NCBI GenBank assembly: GCA_039030335.1
Contig: JBCCEJ010000011.1
Location: 1 to 64,000, forward strand
Length of the DNA stretch: 64,000 bases
DNA from: JBCCEJ01 sp039030335
Lineage (GTDB): Bacteria; Pseudomonadota; Gammaproteobacteria; HK1
Direction: 5' to 3'
The notes under the pieces are model-generated. The model was not told the DNA's origin. It saw only the letters and a program-made list of their open reading frames with translations, and searched no databases. Both the position numbers and the translations under genes were made by a program. Shown in pieces: positions 42,230 to 51,360 of this stretch (positions are counted from its first letter, which is position 1; every line of letters starts with the position of its first letter).

Positions 42230-43900
42230 TCAGGTCTCGGCGCGGTTCGTTCTGAGAAGTGATCGGGCGCAGATGTAACCCCACGTCATGCAGGGGCCAA
42301 GAGTAGTGCCGGCGCCGACATTCCGCGTGCCTATGGGGTTCGCCATCGCTACACCGGCGCAGTAGAGCCCGCCGATCCGGCTGCCATCCGGGCGCAGCAC
42401 CTGACCCGTAGCGTCGGTGCGCGGGCCGCCTTTGGTGACGAGGATGGAGCGGTTAAGCGGCACTGCGAAGTACGGCCCACGCTCGATGCTGCCGAGCGCG
42501 GGTTCCAGATCGTCCGGCGTTGCCCCGGAGAGTTTCTGCTCCCATAAGCTCTCACCACGATGAAACGCGCGGTCGCGGCCGGTCGCCACGTCTGCGTTGT
42601 AAGTATTGATGGTGACGCGAAGCGCGTCTGCGTTCACGTCGATCTTCTCCGCCAGCGCTGGCAAGGTATTCGCGAGCTTGAGCCAGCCACGCTGGTTGCG
42701 TGCGTACCAGAGGAACACGAGCGCGCCGGTAAGAAAACGGCGGTCGCCCACCATCCAACACGGCAGGTGCATCGGATCCCCGGTTTGCGGATCGCGTCGA
42801 TCCACGGCTTCACCGACGTTGTAGTCCCATTCACTGACGAACCGTTCGGCATTGCGGTCGATGACGATCGCGTGGCGCGCACCGTGAAAGGTTACTGGCA
42901 TTCCGTGTGGCTGGCCTTCGTAAGTCACCGGCACGGTCGCGTAGACATTCGCCTGATCCATGCGCGCAAGGGCGGCGCCCGCGCGCCGCGCCAGCTCATG
43001 GCCGTCGCCGGTATTGGTGCGCGGCGATCCAACCCGGTCGAAAGGCCCCGGGAAGTACTGCTCGCGAAGCTCCGCATTCCATTCGAACCCACCCGAAGCC
43101 AGTACGACACCGCGTTCGGCCTGCAGGTTTACCTGCACATCCCCGCGGCTCACGATCACCCCCGTGACCGCGCCCAGCTCGTCTTGCACCAGCTCTTGCG
43201 CACTGCAGCCAAGCTCGATAGACACGCCATGGTCGAGACAGCCGCGAACGAGCCCTGCGACGAGTGCGTTGCCCTGTCCGCGCGCGTTGGTGAGTAGGCG
43301 TCGTGCCAGTCGCGGACTCAGTTTCAGAATCGCTCGCAAGGGATGCATGTAGACGCCGTAGTCCTTGACCTCGTGGTAGGTAAACAGGTGCGGCAGTGTC
43401 GAGCGGCGCAGTGACTTTGCAAAAGGTCCGGCAACCGCGCGGCGCATCGCGAGCGGCGAGACCATGCGGCCGACGGATTTTCCGCCTTCGGCTTCCGCCA
43501 TCGGATCGGGTTCAGTCGTCAGTCGGAACTCAAGGGGTGTGTGTTCATCCAGAAGGGCGAGCGTTTTGGGCGCCGCCGCGACGAATGCTTCCCAGAGCGG
43601 CGCCTCCTGCTCGGCCCAGCCCTCGGGTGCGGTGGCGTGCAGGTAGGCGAGTGCTTCCGCCTCCGAATCGGCGATACCTGCCCGCGCAGCCAGATGATTG
43701 GCCGGAATCCAGACACCAGCGCCAGACATGGCCGACGTGCCGCCAAGCTTCTCCGACTTTTCGATGACGAGCACGCGCGCACCCTCTACCGATGCCGTGA
43801 GTGCGGCGCTCAACCCGGCTGCACCGGACCCTATGACGATGATGTCGTAGACCTCGCCCGCATTCGTTGGCCGGGCATCCGTCTGTCCGGTGTCCGTCAT
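42230..43900 (-). CDS. FAD-dependent oxidoreductase, KstD/fumarate reductase flavoprotein-like
   Basis: 556 residues. FAD-binding IIVIGSGAAGLSAALTA, followed by EKSEKLGGTSAMSGAGVWIP, ATG-type LASGGFEWN, and the C-terminal GGPRTDATGQVLR, GLYCAGVAMANP and GAGTTLGPCMTWGYICA. The order is that of 3-ketosteroid delta-1-dehydrogenases and related flavoproteins, which dehydrogenate cyclic ketones. Substrate is not fixed; no other steroid genes are in view. Convergent with the ammonia-lyase gene. Confidence 0.87.
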   Translation of the reverse strand: MTDTGQTDARPTNAGEVYDIIVIGSGAAGLSAALTASVEGARVLVIEKSEKLGGTSAMSGAGVWIPANHLAARAGIADSEAEALAYLHATAPEGWAEQEAPLWEAFVAAAPKTLALLDEHTPLEFRLTTEPDPMAEAEGGKSVGRMVSPLAMRRAVAGPFAKSLRRSTLPHLFTYHEVKDYGVYMHPLRAILKLSPRLARRLLTNARGQGNALVAGLVRGCLDHGVSIELGCSAQELVQDELGAVTGVIVSRGDVQVNLQAERGVVLASGGFEWNAELREQYFPGPFDRVGSPRTNTGDGHELARRAGAALARMDQANVYATVPVTYEGQPHGMPVTFHGARHAIVIDRNAERFVSEWDYNVGEAVDRRDPQTGDPMHLPCWMVGDRRFLTGALVFLWYARNQRGWLKLANTLPALAEKIDVNADALRVTINTYNADVATGRDRAFHRGESLWEQKLSGATPDDLEPALGSIERGPYFAVPLNRSILVTKGGPRTDATGQVLRPDGSRIGGLYCAGVAMANPIGTRNVGAGTTLGPCMTWGYICARSLLRTNRAET

Positions 43901-44050
43901 CTGCTTGAATCTCCCATGCGCACCGCATGCATGTTAAACCGTTCGCCGGGAGCGCCGCGTCGCCGGACAGTTGACGGCGCGCCGATCTTCAGGCTCTCTT
44001 GAAGATCTCACCCTCAAGTCCGATGTGTCGTTATTCAGGAGTTGCCGCAC

Positions 44051-44782
44051 GTGATCGAACGCTATGTAGATGTCACCACCAAACACGGCGCCATTCCAAG
44101 CTTTCTGGTCGCTCCGGCGTCGGCCGATCCGCTTCCACCAGTGGTGCTCTACATGGACGCACCCGGCATTCGCGAGGAGCTGCGCAATATCGCGAGGCGT
44201 ATCGCGAAGGCTGGTTATGTCTGCCTGCTACCCGACCTCTATCATCGGTATGGAACGCTGCGATTCGATCTGCCCCGACGCCACGATGGCATGTCAAACG
44301 TGATCAAGGCCGCCTATCTGAGCCTGACCGACGACAACATCGACGAAGATACAGCTGGCATCATCGGGTTCCTCGCCGCGCAGCCCGAGGTCCGCCCGGG
44401 CAAGTTGGGCTCCATCGGTTTTTGTATGAGTGGCCGGTTTGTCACCACGGCAGCGCGTAGCTTCCCGGATCATTTCGGTTGCGCGGTGTCGATGTACGGC
44501 ACCCGGCTGGTGACGGATGAGCCCAACTCTCCGCACCTCGACCTCAGCGGCATTCGAGCGGAAATGCACTACGCGTTCGGGACCATCGATGTCACGACCC
44601 CGCCCGACTATATTCGAACGTTCACGCAAAGCCTTGACGATGCGGGTGTGAATTACACGATGGACGTGTTCGAGAACGTCGACCACGGCTACGCGTTCGT
44701 CGAGCGCCCTGTTTACGACCCGGCCGCGGCGGAGGCGAGCTGGACGAAAATTTTCGATCTGTTTCGCCGCACGCTCACCTGA
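44051..44782 (+). CDS. Dienelactone hydrolase family protein
   Basis: 243 residues, alpha/beta hydrolase. The nucleophile is Cys in SIGFCMSGR, with Asp and His later (His in VDHGYAFVERP). Family members hydrolyse dienelactones or other esters. GTG 44051 is chosen because AGGAG lies 9 nt upstream; the in-frame TTG at 44042 touches the AGGAG box. Substrate unknown; belongs to the catabolic district. Confidence 0.88.
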   Translation: MIERYVDVTTKHGAIPSFLVAPASADPLPPVVLYMDAPGIREELRNIARRIAKAGYVCLLPDLYHRYGTLRFDLPRRHDGMSNVIKAAYLSLTDDNIDEDTAGIIGFLAAQPEVRPGKLGSIGFCMSGRFVTTAARSFPDHFGCAVSMYGTRLVTDEPNSPHLDLSGIRAEMHYAFGTIDVTTPPDYIRTFTQSLDDAGVNYTMDVFENVDHGYAFVERPVYDPAAAEASWTKIFDLFRRTLT

Positions 44783-44838
44783 GCGTGGCCGTGCACGGCG
44801 TAACACCGGGGGGCGTCGGGCGCGAGCGAACCGGACTT

Positions 44839-45468
44839 TCAGTAGATGGTTTTGCGCATGTGTTTCGGATAGTTCCGGTCGTACTCGTCAGCGTCAAAAG
44901 GTTCTGTTGACAGCGCCTTGAGAATCGAGCCGGCAGTCGGCAGCGCGCCCGGCTTGACCTGCGCGTCCACGTCCCAAAGGCGCGAACGAATCAGGGCTTT
45001 GGAGCACTGGAAATAGACACGCTCGGCTGCCACGCGAATGACGCAGCGGGCCGGTTTACCCTGTATCGAAAACTCTTCGCACAGAGCCGGATCGGCCGTG
45101 ATGCTCGCGCGGCCGTTGATCCGTAGCGTCTCCCCGACGCCTGGGACAAGGAACAACAGGGACACACGCGGATCGCGCACGATATTGCGCAGCGTGTCGA
45201 TGCGGTTATTGCCGCGCCGGTCCGGGATCAGGACAGTTTTTTGATCCGCCACGCGCACAAACCCGGGCGGGTCGCCGCGCGGCGTGGCGTCAGTGCCTTC
45301 AGGCCCGACGCTGGAGATAACGACAAACGGCGCGGCTTCTACAAAAGCGCGGTAATGATCCGAGATGTAGTCGATTTCCTTCGTCAGCGAACGCCCCACC
45401 GGCGTCCCGTAGAGCGATTCCAGGGCTTCGATGGTGTCGAGCGCGTGCGGATCAGAAGATGAACTCAT
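44839..45468 (-). CDS. Pyridoxamine 5'-phosphate oxidase-fold flavoprotein
   Basis: 209 residues. Split-barrel FMN/F420-binding fold: FVVISSVGPEGTDATPRGDPPGFVRV, VLIPDRRGNNRIDTLRNI, VSLLFLVPGVGETLRINGRA and QCSKALIRSRLW. This wording matches the MSMEG_1061-type PPOX family. ATG 45468 gives the family start; 12 upstream codons are ignored. Cofactor (FMN, F420 or heme) and substrate unknown. Confidence 0.85.
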   Translation of the reverse strand: MSSSSDPHALDTIEALESLYGTPVGRSLTKEIDYISDHYRAFVEAAPFVVISSVGPEGTDATPRGDPPGFVRVADQKTVLIPDRRGNNRIDTLRNIVRDPRVSLLFLVPGVGETLRINGRASITADPALCEEFSIQGKPARCVIRVAAERVYFQCSKALIRSRLWDVDAQVKPGALPTAGSILKALSTEPFDADEYDRNYPKHMRKTIY

Positions 45469-45695
45469 CAGCTTCTCACCAGGGTGGCGACGGTGAAGGC
45501 ACATTATGCCGGACGCGGCCGCCGTGTTGGACGGCAGACGCGTAAGCCGGGGTCCCTTTTTGCTCAGGCACGCGCTTGTTCAATTGAAGGCGCCGTCGGC
45601 GTCAACGTCGGCGCTTCGACGTTGTTATCAGCCGGGTCTGATGGTTGCGTTGGCCGCAGCCTCACTTGTCGGCAGCGGAAGCTGGGAGCAGGTTG

Positions 45696-46625
45696 TCAGG
45701 TGAGGTGATCGACCAGCAATTGGCGGGTGTCTTGCGTGGCGCGCTCGGTATGCGCGGCGACTTCAACGCGCAGATCCGTGGCACCTGCCCGCGCGTACTC
45801 GGCGAGCCCATCGATAACTTGTTGACGGCTGCCGATGAGATGCAGGTCGGCCGGGTCGTTTAGCCGTTCCCGGGCGAGCACGGCACGATACGAAGGGAAC
45901 GACTGGTAAAACGCGGAGATCTCCTTCGCCAGCGCATATGCGCCCGCGCGGTCGTCCGTCACGCAAACCCGTACCAGAGCCATGACGCGCGGCCTATCCG
46001 TGCGACCGGCGTCGGTCGCACCTTGCTGTAGGTTAGGCAACACGTATTCGCGAATTGTCCGGGGACCGCATTGCCCGAGCGTTGTGCCGGCGACGCGTGC
46101 TCCGGCAAATTTCAGCATGCGCGGTCCGAGCGCAGCCAACAGTATGGGCACCGGCGCCGCGTCGATAGACAGTTCAGCCCGGGTTGTCAGCTGGTCGCCC
46201 TCTACGTGGGCTGGCGCTCCGTTCAGCAACGGTTGCATGCCGTTGATGAACTCGGTGGTGAAGCTGAACGGGCGGTCCCACGACATGCCGAGCTTGTCTT
46301 CGGCAACCCATTTCGACGCTGCACCTACGCCGAGGGTGAAACGGCCTTGCAACGCCGACTGAGCGGTCAGCGCAAGCTGTGCGAGCGCGAGGGGATGCCG
46401 GCCGTACAGCGGCACGATAGAGGTACCCAACTCGCCAATGGTGGGAAACGCCTGACCTACCACAGCCATCGCGACCACCGGGTCGATGCCAGCTGCCTGC
46501 GAGATCCAGAAACTGTCGAAGCCCGCCAGCTCGGCAAACCGCGCCATCTCCATGGCGGCCCCGATCGACGGCAGCGCAACGCCTCCGGCAAGACCCCAGC
46601 GAACACCCATTCGGTCTGGCGACAC
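45696..46625 (-). CDS. Luciferase-like monooxygenase (LLM) family oxidoreductase
   Basis: 309 residues, TIM-barrel flavin- or F420-dependent. FAELAGFDSFWISQAAGIDP, ELGTSIVPLYGRHPLALAQLALTAQSA, RFTLGVGAASKWVAED and LLAALGPRMLKFAG are typical. GTG 46625 is chosen because GAGGAG lies 7 nt upstream; ATG 46610 and the frame's first GTG (46640) are alternatives. Wording is close to actinobacterial F420-dependent families, but cofactor specificity is not settled. Confidence 0.87.
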   Translation of the reverse strand: MSPDRMGVRWGLAGGVALPSIGAAMEMARFAELAGFDSFWISQAAGIDPVVAMAVVGQAFPTIGELGTSIVPLYGRHPLALAQLALTAQSALQGRFTLGVGAASKWVAEDKLGMSWDRPFSFTTEFINGMQPLLNGAPAHVEGDQLTTRAELSIDAAPVPILLAALGPRMLKFAGARVAGTTLGQCGPRTIREYVLPNLQQGATDAGRTDRPRVMALVRVCVTDDRAGAYALAKEISAFYQSFPSYRAVLARERLNDPADLHLIGSRQQVIDGLAEYARAGATDLRVEVAAHTERATQDTRQLLVDHLT

Positions 46626-46823
46626 GGCTCTACTCCTCACTCACATCGAGCCCGGCACTATAGCCGAGTCGGTGCCGGCTCCGGCTGAACGGCGGTCGGT
46701 CAATGGCGTCTTCGTGGTGCGAACGGCGTTAGTCCGGATGGGCAACTCGCCTGCCCGGTGCTTGCTGACCTCGCGGTGCTCTCTTACGCTGTAGTCAGCC
46801 AGAACCCGTCCTGGAGTATGCCC

Positions 46824-47624
46824 ATGAGTGCCAATCCCGCCCACCTGCCGGCCGCAGCGCCCGCGACCACCGGTCTCGCGATGGCGGGTGACGAGGCGGA
46901 GCTGCGCCTGCAACTGGCGGCTGCTTATCGCCTCGTTGACCATTTCGGTTGGACCGAACTCATCTACGGGCACCTGACGGTACGCGTGCCCGGACCCGAG
47001 CCGCATTTCCTCATCAATCCCTACGGCCTCAACTACGACGAAATCTGCGCGTCCAACCTCGTCAAGATCGACGTCGACGGCAATCTCGTCGAACCTAGCG
47101 ACTACCCGGTGAACGTGGCTGGCTTCGTGATTCACTCGGCCGTGCACATGGCGAACTCTGCGGTCAACAAGTGCGTCATGCACACGCATACCCGGGCCGG
47201 CATGGCGATCTCCGCGATCGAGGAGGGCATTGAGCCCATTTCCATGTTTTCAACCGCGTTCTTCAACCGCGTGGCGTTTCACGAATATGAAGGGCCGAGC
47301 CTCGATATCGATGAACGAGAACGGCTGCTCAAGAGCCTGGGTGAGCATCGCGCGATGATCTTGCGTAACCACGGTTTGTTGGTGGTTGGACGCACGATTC
47401 CCGAGACCTTCTTGCGCCTGTATCGCATGGAACGGGCGTGTCAGATCCAGGTGGATGCGGCCGCAGCCGGAACGCTCCGTCGGATCCCGGGGCAGGTTGC
47501 AGAACTCTCCGGGCGCGGCATCGATCAGTTTTCCGATCAGCAAAGCGACGCGGGCGTGGGAGCGCTCGAGTTTGCCGCCCTGATGCGAAAACTCGATCGA
47601 ATCGACAAGAGCTATCGCGATTGA
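46824..47624 (+). CDS. Class II aldolase/adducin family protein
   Basis: 266 residues. The zinc-binding aldolase fold is visible: GWTELIYGHLTVRVPG, FLINPYGLNYDEI, CVMHTHTRAGMAISA (His-x-His) and ILRNHGLLVVG (third His). Members cleave or isomerise phosphorylated sugars, or are decarboxylases. ATG 46824 is favoured over 46818 by GGAG spacing (about 8 nt). A 7-bp hairpin follows the stop before the enoyl-CoA hydratase gene. Confidence 0.9.
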   Translation: MSANPAHLPAAAPATTGLAMAGDEAELRLQLAAAYRLVDHFGWTELIYGHLTVRVPGPEPHFLINPYGLNYDEICASNLVKIDVDGNLVEPSDYPVNVAGFVIHSAVHMANSAVNKCVMHTHTRAGMAISAIEEGIEPISMFSTAFFNRVAFHEYEGPSLDIDERERLLKSLGEHRAMILRNHGLLVVGRTIPETFLRLYRMERACQIQVDAAAAGTLRRIPGQVAELSGRGIDQFSDQQSDAGVGALEFAALMRKLDRIDKSYRD

Positions 47625-47674
47625 ACCGGCCCCGGCAATTCGGTTGCCGGCCAGATTACTGATACTGAGGATGA

Positions 47675-48502
47675 ATGATGAGTCGGGTGTTTGAGACAGG
47701 CAGTGAATTCCTTGCGGCTGAGGTCAACGACGGCGTTGGCGTCATAACGATGAACCGCCCCGAGCGGAAGAACGCGCTGACGGGTGATATGTTAGACGGC
47801 ATGGCCGCAGCCCTCGCCGACTTCGAAACTGCCGGCGATGTCCGTTGCGTTGTGCTGACCGGCGCTGGTGGTGCTTTTTGCGCGGGCGGGGATGTCAAGG
47901 GTTTCGCTGAAGGCGGCGGTGCCGGGGGTGGCGAAGGGAGTTGGGACGAGGGTGTGCACAAGCAGCGACTGTCGCACCGCGCGACTTCCGGCGCGCTGTA
48001 CAACATGCCGAAGCCGACATTGGCCGCGATCGGCGGCGCGGCCGCAGGTGCCGGATTATCGCTGGCGCTCGCATGTGACCTTCGGATAGCGGTCGACGGA
48101 GCCGTCATGACCACCGCGTTTGCGCGTGTGGGACTGGCTGGCGATTACGGTGGCACCTGGTTCATGACTCAGCTACTGGGTCCTGCCAAGGCCAAGGAGC
48201 TCTACTTCCTGCCCGAGCGCATGGACATGGCGAGCGCCATGACACTCGGCATCGTTAACCGGGTGCTGGCCGCGGATGAGTATGAGAGCGGTTGGCGGGA
48301 CGTCGCAGCCCGACTGGCCGACGGCCCCCCGATCGCCTATCGCTACATGAAAGAGAACATCAACCGTGCCACCACGTGCGACCTTGGTACGATTCTGGAT
48401 CTTGAATCGACTCACCATCGCCATACGGGCACGACCGACGATCATCTCGAAGCATCCAAGGCCTTCGTCGAGAAGCGTGAACCGGTTTTCAGCGGCCGGT
48501 AG
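47675..48502 (+). CDS. Enoyl-CoA hydratase/isomerase family protein
   Basis: 275 residues, crotonase fold. VGVITMNRPERKNALT, GAFCAGGDVKGFAEG (first oxyanion-hole motif) and IGGAAAGAGLSLALACDLRIA (second) are present, followed by FARVGLAGDYGGTW. The usual first catalytic Glu is not evident in the FARVGLAGD segment, while an Asp is, so isomerase or other crotonase chemistry is possible. A Gly-rich insert (GGGAGGGEGS) is noted. Start is ATG 47675 or 47678. Likely expressed with the upstream aldolase (50 bp gap). Confidence 0.9.
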   Translation: MMSRVFETGSEFLAAEVNDGVGVITMNRPERKNALTGDMLDGMAAALADFETAGDVRCVVLTGAGGAFCAGGDVKGFAEGGGAGGGEGSWDEGVHKQRLSHRATSGALYNMPKPTLAAIGGAAAGAGLSLALACDLRIAVDGAVMTTAFARVGLAGDYGGTWFMTQLLGPAKAKELYFLPERMDMASAMTLGIVNRVLAADEYESGWRDVAARLADGPPIAYRYMKENINRATTCDLGTILDLESTHHRHTGTTDDHLEASKAFVEKREPVFSGR

Positions 48503-48657
48503 CGGGCCGGCGCGCGGCTCGTTCCTGTGACGACGTGGGGCATTGAGGACGGCAGAGACAGGACTTCTGTCTCGTCGGGGTCCAGACGGCCACGAGATCC
48601 GTTCGCATCATCCTGCGTGTCAGCGGTGAGGATGGTGCTGAGTCGCCGGGGGCCGGA

Positions 48658-49272
48658 ATGAATCTGGACAAACTCCAGGATGCGCAGGCCAGCTTTCTGG
48701 CCCGCTATCCGGACGGGTTTGCCGATGCATCGATGCAGGCGGTGCGCAGCAAACACAACGTCGACAAACTGGTGCAGTTCACCCAGGCGGCATTGACGCG
48801 CGAGCAGTGCCAGAGGCCGCAGTACGTCGCGGATACCCTGGTGACGATCATCAGCCGTTCGTCGATGGTTTCGAGGTTCGAAAAGCCGCCGTTCAAGCGC
48901 TTTGTCGACGGTCTGGATTCCGACGGCAAGGAACTGCTCGCGAGGGCCCTGGAGCATCGCCTGTACGATCGTAAGGGCGCCGGGTTTGAGAGCTTCGTAG
49001 ATATGCTGAAACCACACAAGCTCGCCAAGTGGGCGGTCGTCTCCGCGGTGCCGTTCTACTTTGCACCGCGGCGCGAAGTATTCGTCAAACCAACTACCGT
49101 CAAGCGCATCATCAAAGCCCTGGAAGTGCCAGATCTCCAGTATCACGCGACGCCTAGCTGGGCCTTCTACCGCGGCTATCAGGCGCTGATGCGCGACGTA
49201 AAAAAGGAAGTGAGCCCTTCGCTCGCGCCGAATTACGCCGCTCTCAGCGGATTCCTGATGATGACGCTCTGA
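48658..49272 (+). CDS. Conserved hypothetical protein, 204 residues
   Basis: Not recognised. No signal peptide; mostly helical with a Pro/aromatic middle (AKWAVVSAVPFYFAPRREVFVKPTTVKRII) and Trp-Tyr-rich end (TPSWAFYRGYQALMRDVKKEV). Codon usage and third-position GC fit a real gene, whereas the opposite-strand frame (48442-49146) crosses the enoyl-CoA hydratase end and is a shadow. ATG 48658 follows CCGGGGGCCGGA. Isolated in context. Confidence 0.7.
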   Translation: MNLDKLQDAQASFLARYPDGFADASMQAVRSKHNVDKLVQFTQAALTREQCQRPQYVADTLVTIISRSSMVSRFEKPPFKRFVDGLDSDGKELLARALEHRLYDRKGAGFESFVDMLKPHKLAKWAVVSAVPFYFAPRREVFVKPTTVKRIIKALEVPDLQYHATPSWAFYRGYQALMRDVKKEVSPSLAPNYAALSGFLMMTL

Positions 49273-49294
49273 GTTCGGACGCGCCGGACGCGCT

Positions 49295-49312
49295 GCCGGC
49301 GGTATCGCCGGC
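49295..49312. terminator. GC hairpin between convergent genes
   Basis: Perfect 7-bp stem GCCGGCG/CGCCGGC with loop GTAT, 22 bp after one stop and 40 bp before the other. No T-run on either side, so termination strength is doubtful. Confidence 0.4.
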
Positions 49313-49352
49313 GCGGCGCAGACTCAGCGTTCGGAGCGGCGTTGGGTCGTCG

Positions 49353-50375
49353 CTAAGCGGCCTGCTTGAACGACTGTACGAACTGGTGCCACTCGGCGTC
49401 ATCGGCATCCGCCGCCAACGGAAAGTAGAGCGATACCCGATCGAGCACACCTTCGTAGCGCTGACGTAACTTCACCGGCAGTTCCGTCGGCGCCGCCACG
49501 ACGGCAACTTCCTCCACCAGGCGGTCGGGTACGAGTTTCTGCATGGCGTCGAAGTCGCCTTTTCGCATCAGAGCACTCAGCTCTTTGCCAAGCCCGTCCA
49601 AGCCGTGATATTCGAGCAGGACCCGGTAGTTCGGTGTCGATGCATAGAACGATATCTGCCGCCTTATCTCCTGCTCCATCGCATCGGTTTCGGCCTGATC
49701 GCGTCCCGTGATCGCGAAGACGGGCGCATAGAGCGTAAGGTCATCCACGGTGCGGCTACCGAGACTCGCGCCTTCATTGATCGCCGGGCGCAGGATGTCA
49801 TTCAGGTAACCGATGGAATGCATCGGGTGAACGTGAAATCCATCGGCTACCTCCCCACCGGCTTTGCACATACGCGGGTTCACGCCGGCCAGATAGATGG
49901 GAATATCCGGGTGCTCGATGGGGCCGGGATTGAAGAAGGGATTGATCAGATGGAAGCGGTAGAACTCGCCGTTGTAGTCAGGCTTGGAGTCGTTTTGGAA
50001 CGTGTCCCAAATTGCCCGTATGCACCTGATATAGTCAGTGATGCGTGCGGCCGGACGGTCGAACGGCATAGAGAAGCGGCGCTCCACATGAGCGCGCACC
50101 TGCGTACCGATGCCGAGATGAAAGCGCCCGTGGCTGGCCGCCTGCAGGTCCCACGCTACCTGAGCCATCGCGAATGGGCTCCGCGCGAAGCCGACTGCGA
50201 TGTTGGTGCCGATATTCAGGCGTTCGGTCGTGGATGCCGCCATCGCCAACGGCAGGAAGGGATCGTGTGCTGCTTCGAAGGTCCATGCGCAGTCGAAACC
50301 CATACGCTCAAAGCGCGCCGCTTCGTCGCCGATACGGTCCAGCGACAGGTTAGTAGCCTGCGTGTCGATGTACAT
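49353..50375 (-). CDS. LLM family oxidoreductase, TIGR03617-like
   Basis: 340 residues. MGFDCAWTFEAAHDPFLPLAMAA, LNIGTNIAVGFARSPFAMAQVA, GRFHLGIGTQVRAHVERRF and YLAGVNPRMCKAGGEVADGF match the F420-type MSMEG_2256 family of LLM proteins. ATG 50375 has AGGAG 8 nt upstream. It is the second LLM gene of the district and is opposite in orientation to the hypothetical gene beside it. Whether it uses FMN or F420 is open. Confidence 0.88.
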   Translation of the reverse strand: MYIDTQATNLSLDRIGDEAARFERMGFDCAWTFEAAHDPFLPLAMAASTTERLNIGTNIAVGFARSPFAMAQVAWDLQAASHGRFHLGIGTQVRAHVERRFSMPFDRPAARITDYIRCIRAIWDTFQNDSKPDYNGEFYRFHLINPFFNPGPIEHPDIPIYLAGVNPRMCKAGGEVADGFHVHPMHSIGYLNDILRPAINEGASLGSRTVDDLTLYAPVFAITGRDQAETDAMEQEIRRQISFYASTPNYRVLLEYHGLDGLGKELSALMRKGDFDAMQKLVPDRLVEEVAVVAAPTELPVKLRQRYEGVLDRVSLYFPLAADADDAEWHQFVQSFKQAA

Positions 50376-50663
50376 GAAAGTCTCCTGAATCTTGGCGTGT
50401 AGGGTCCGCGCGGCGGTGGGATAGCAGCGGGTGGGGATCCATGTTCGAGGGCGAAGGCTGTCACAAAACGGATAGTGGATGCCACATCCGCGGGAGTAGC
50501 GTGAGCATCGGTGGGTCAGGTAACCGTTCGGCGGCGCCTCATGTTCACAACTATTCGACGGCGTTTGTCGCCACGCAGCCACAGCGCGGCCCGAGCGGAC
50601 GCGTGTTGCGTCTTCGCTGTCCGGGATCGCGGCGCTTTTGCCTGGTAAACAGAATTTCGGCAA
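50376..50663. other. Intergenic region without a recognisable gene
   Basis: 288 bp between the LLM gene start and the tRNA-Gln terminator. It should hold the LLM promoter. No tRNA, repeat or conserved small ORF is seen; frames in it have no RBS with conserved protein wording. Confidence 0.5.
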
Positions 50664-50690
50664 CAAAAAAAGCCTCGCGGTTGCGAGGCT
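50664..50690 (-). terminator. Rho-independent terminator downstream of tRNA-Gln
   Basis: On the minus strand, 8-bp stem AGCCTCGC/GCGAGGCT with 4-nt loop, followed by seven T (plus-strand A-run 50664-50670). Textbook terminator 10 bp past the tRNA 3' end. Confidence 0.92.
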
Positions 50691-50699
50691 TTCGGGTGT

Positions 50700-50773
50700 T
50701 GGCTGGGGGACTAGGATTCGAACCTAGACTGGCGGAGTCAGAGTCCGCTGTCCTGCCATTAGACGATCCCCCA
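50700..50773 (-). tRNA. tRNA-Gln (anticodon CTG)
   Basis: 74-nt cloverleaf with encoded CCA. Acceptor TGGGGGA/TCCCCCA, D arm with CTAATGGCAGGAC, anticodon stem GCGGA/TCCGC with loop CTCTGAC (CTG), T arm TAGGTTCGAATCCTA. Lies 77 bp after the rpsI stop on the same strand and may share its transcript. Confidence 0.96.
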
Positions 50774-50850
50774 CTTAGAGATGCGCCAAGGCGCTCGGTA
50801 GAGCGTACCCGGTCCTGAGCGGCAGTGCACGTTGGCGCTGCCAGGCGCCG

Positions 50851-51240
50851 TCAGCGTTTCGAGTACTGTGGGCGTTTACGCGCTTTGTGCAGCCCGATCT
50901 TCTTGCGCTCGACCTCGCGAGCGTCGCGGGTGACGAACCCGGCGCGCCGTAAGGGGCTTCTCAGCGTTTCGTCATACTCCATGAGTGCGCGCGCTATCCC
51001 ATGGCGAATGGCGCCGGCCTGGCCGGTGCCGCCACCGCCCTTGACGGTAACCGTCACATCGAACTGGTCGCGCATCTGCACGGTTTCCAGAGGCTGGCAG
51101 ACGACCATACGTGCCGTCTCGCGGCCGAAGTATTCGTCCAGCGTGCGTCCGTTAACCAGAATTCGACCGTTTCCGCGCCGCAGGAATACGCGCGCGGTGG
51201 AGGTTTTACGTCGGCCAGTGCCGTAGTTCGTATCGGGCAT
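50851..51240 (-). CDS. rpsI: 30S ribosomal protein S9
   Basis: 129 residues. YGTGRRKTSTARVFLRRGNG, ILVNGRTLDEYF and the basic C-terminus AREVERKKIGLHKARKRPQYSKR are diagnostic; the final Lys-Arg contacts tRNA in the P site. It follows rplM as usual, but the gap is 120 bp rather than the usual ~15 bp, leaving room for a regulatory element. Confidence 0.98.
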   Translation of the reverse strand: MPDTNYGTGRRKTSTARVFLRRGNGRILVNGRTLDEYFGRETARMVVCQPLETVQMRDQFDVTVTVKGGGGTGQAGAIRHGIARALMEYDETLRSPLRRAGFVTRDAREVERKKIGLHKARKRPQYSKR

Positions 51241-51360
51241 TGCTTTCTACGTTTTTGGTTGGTCAGGACTGTGACGTCGTTCTCGTGTCGCCTGCGTTTG
51301 CAGTCGACAACGCCAGCCTCGTGAATTTCATCCAATCACGCCGGAGGTGTAGCGCGCTCG

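Noticed and set aside
47632..47650. Hairpin CCGGCAA/TTGCCGG between aldolase and enoyl-CoA hydratase genes
   Set aside because: No T-run and located just upstream of an RBS; more likely a chance or mild attenuating structure than a terminator.
48442..49146. 234-codon frame on the minus strand
   Set aside because: Antisense to the 204-residue gene and the end of the enoyl-CoA hydratase gene; it lacks conserved sequence.
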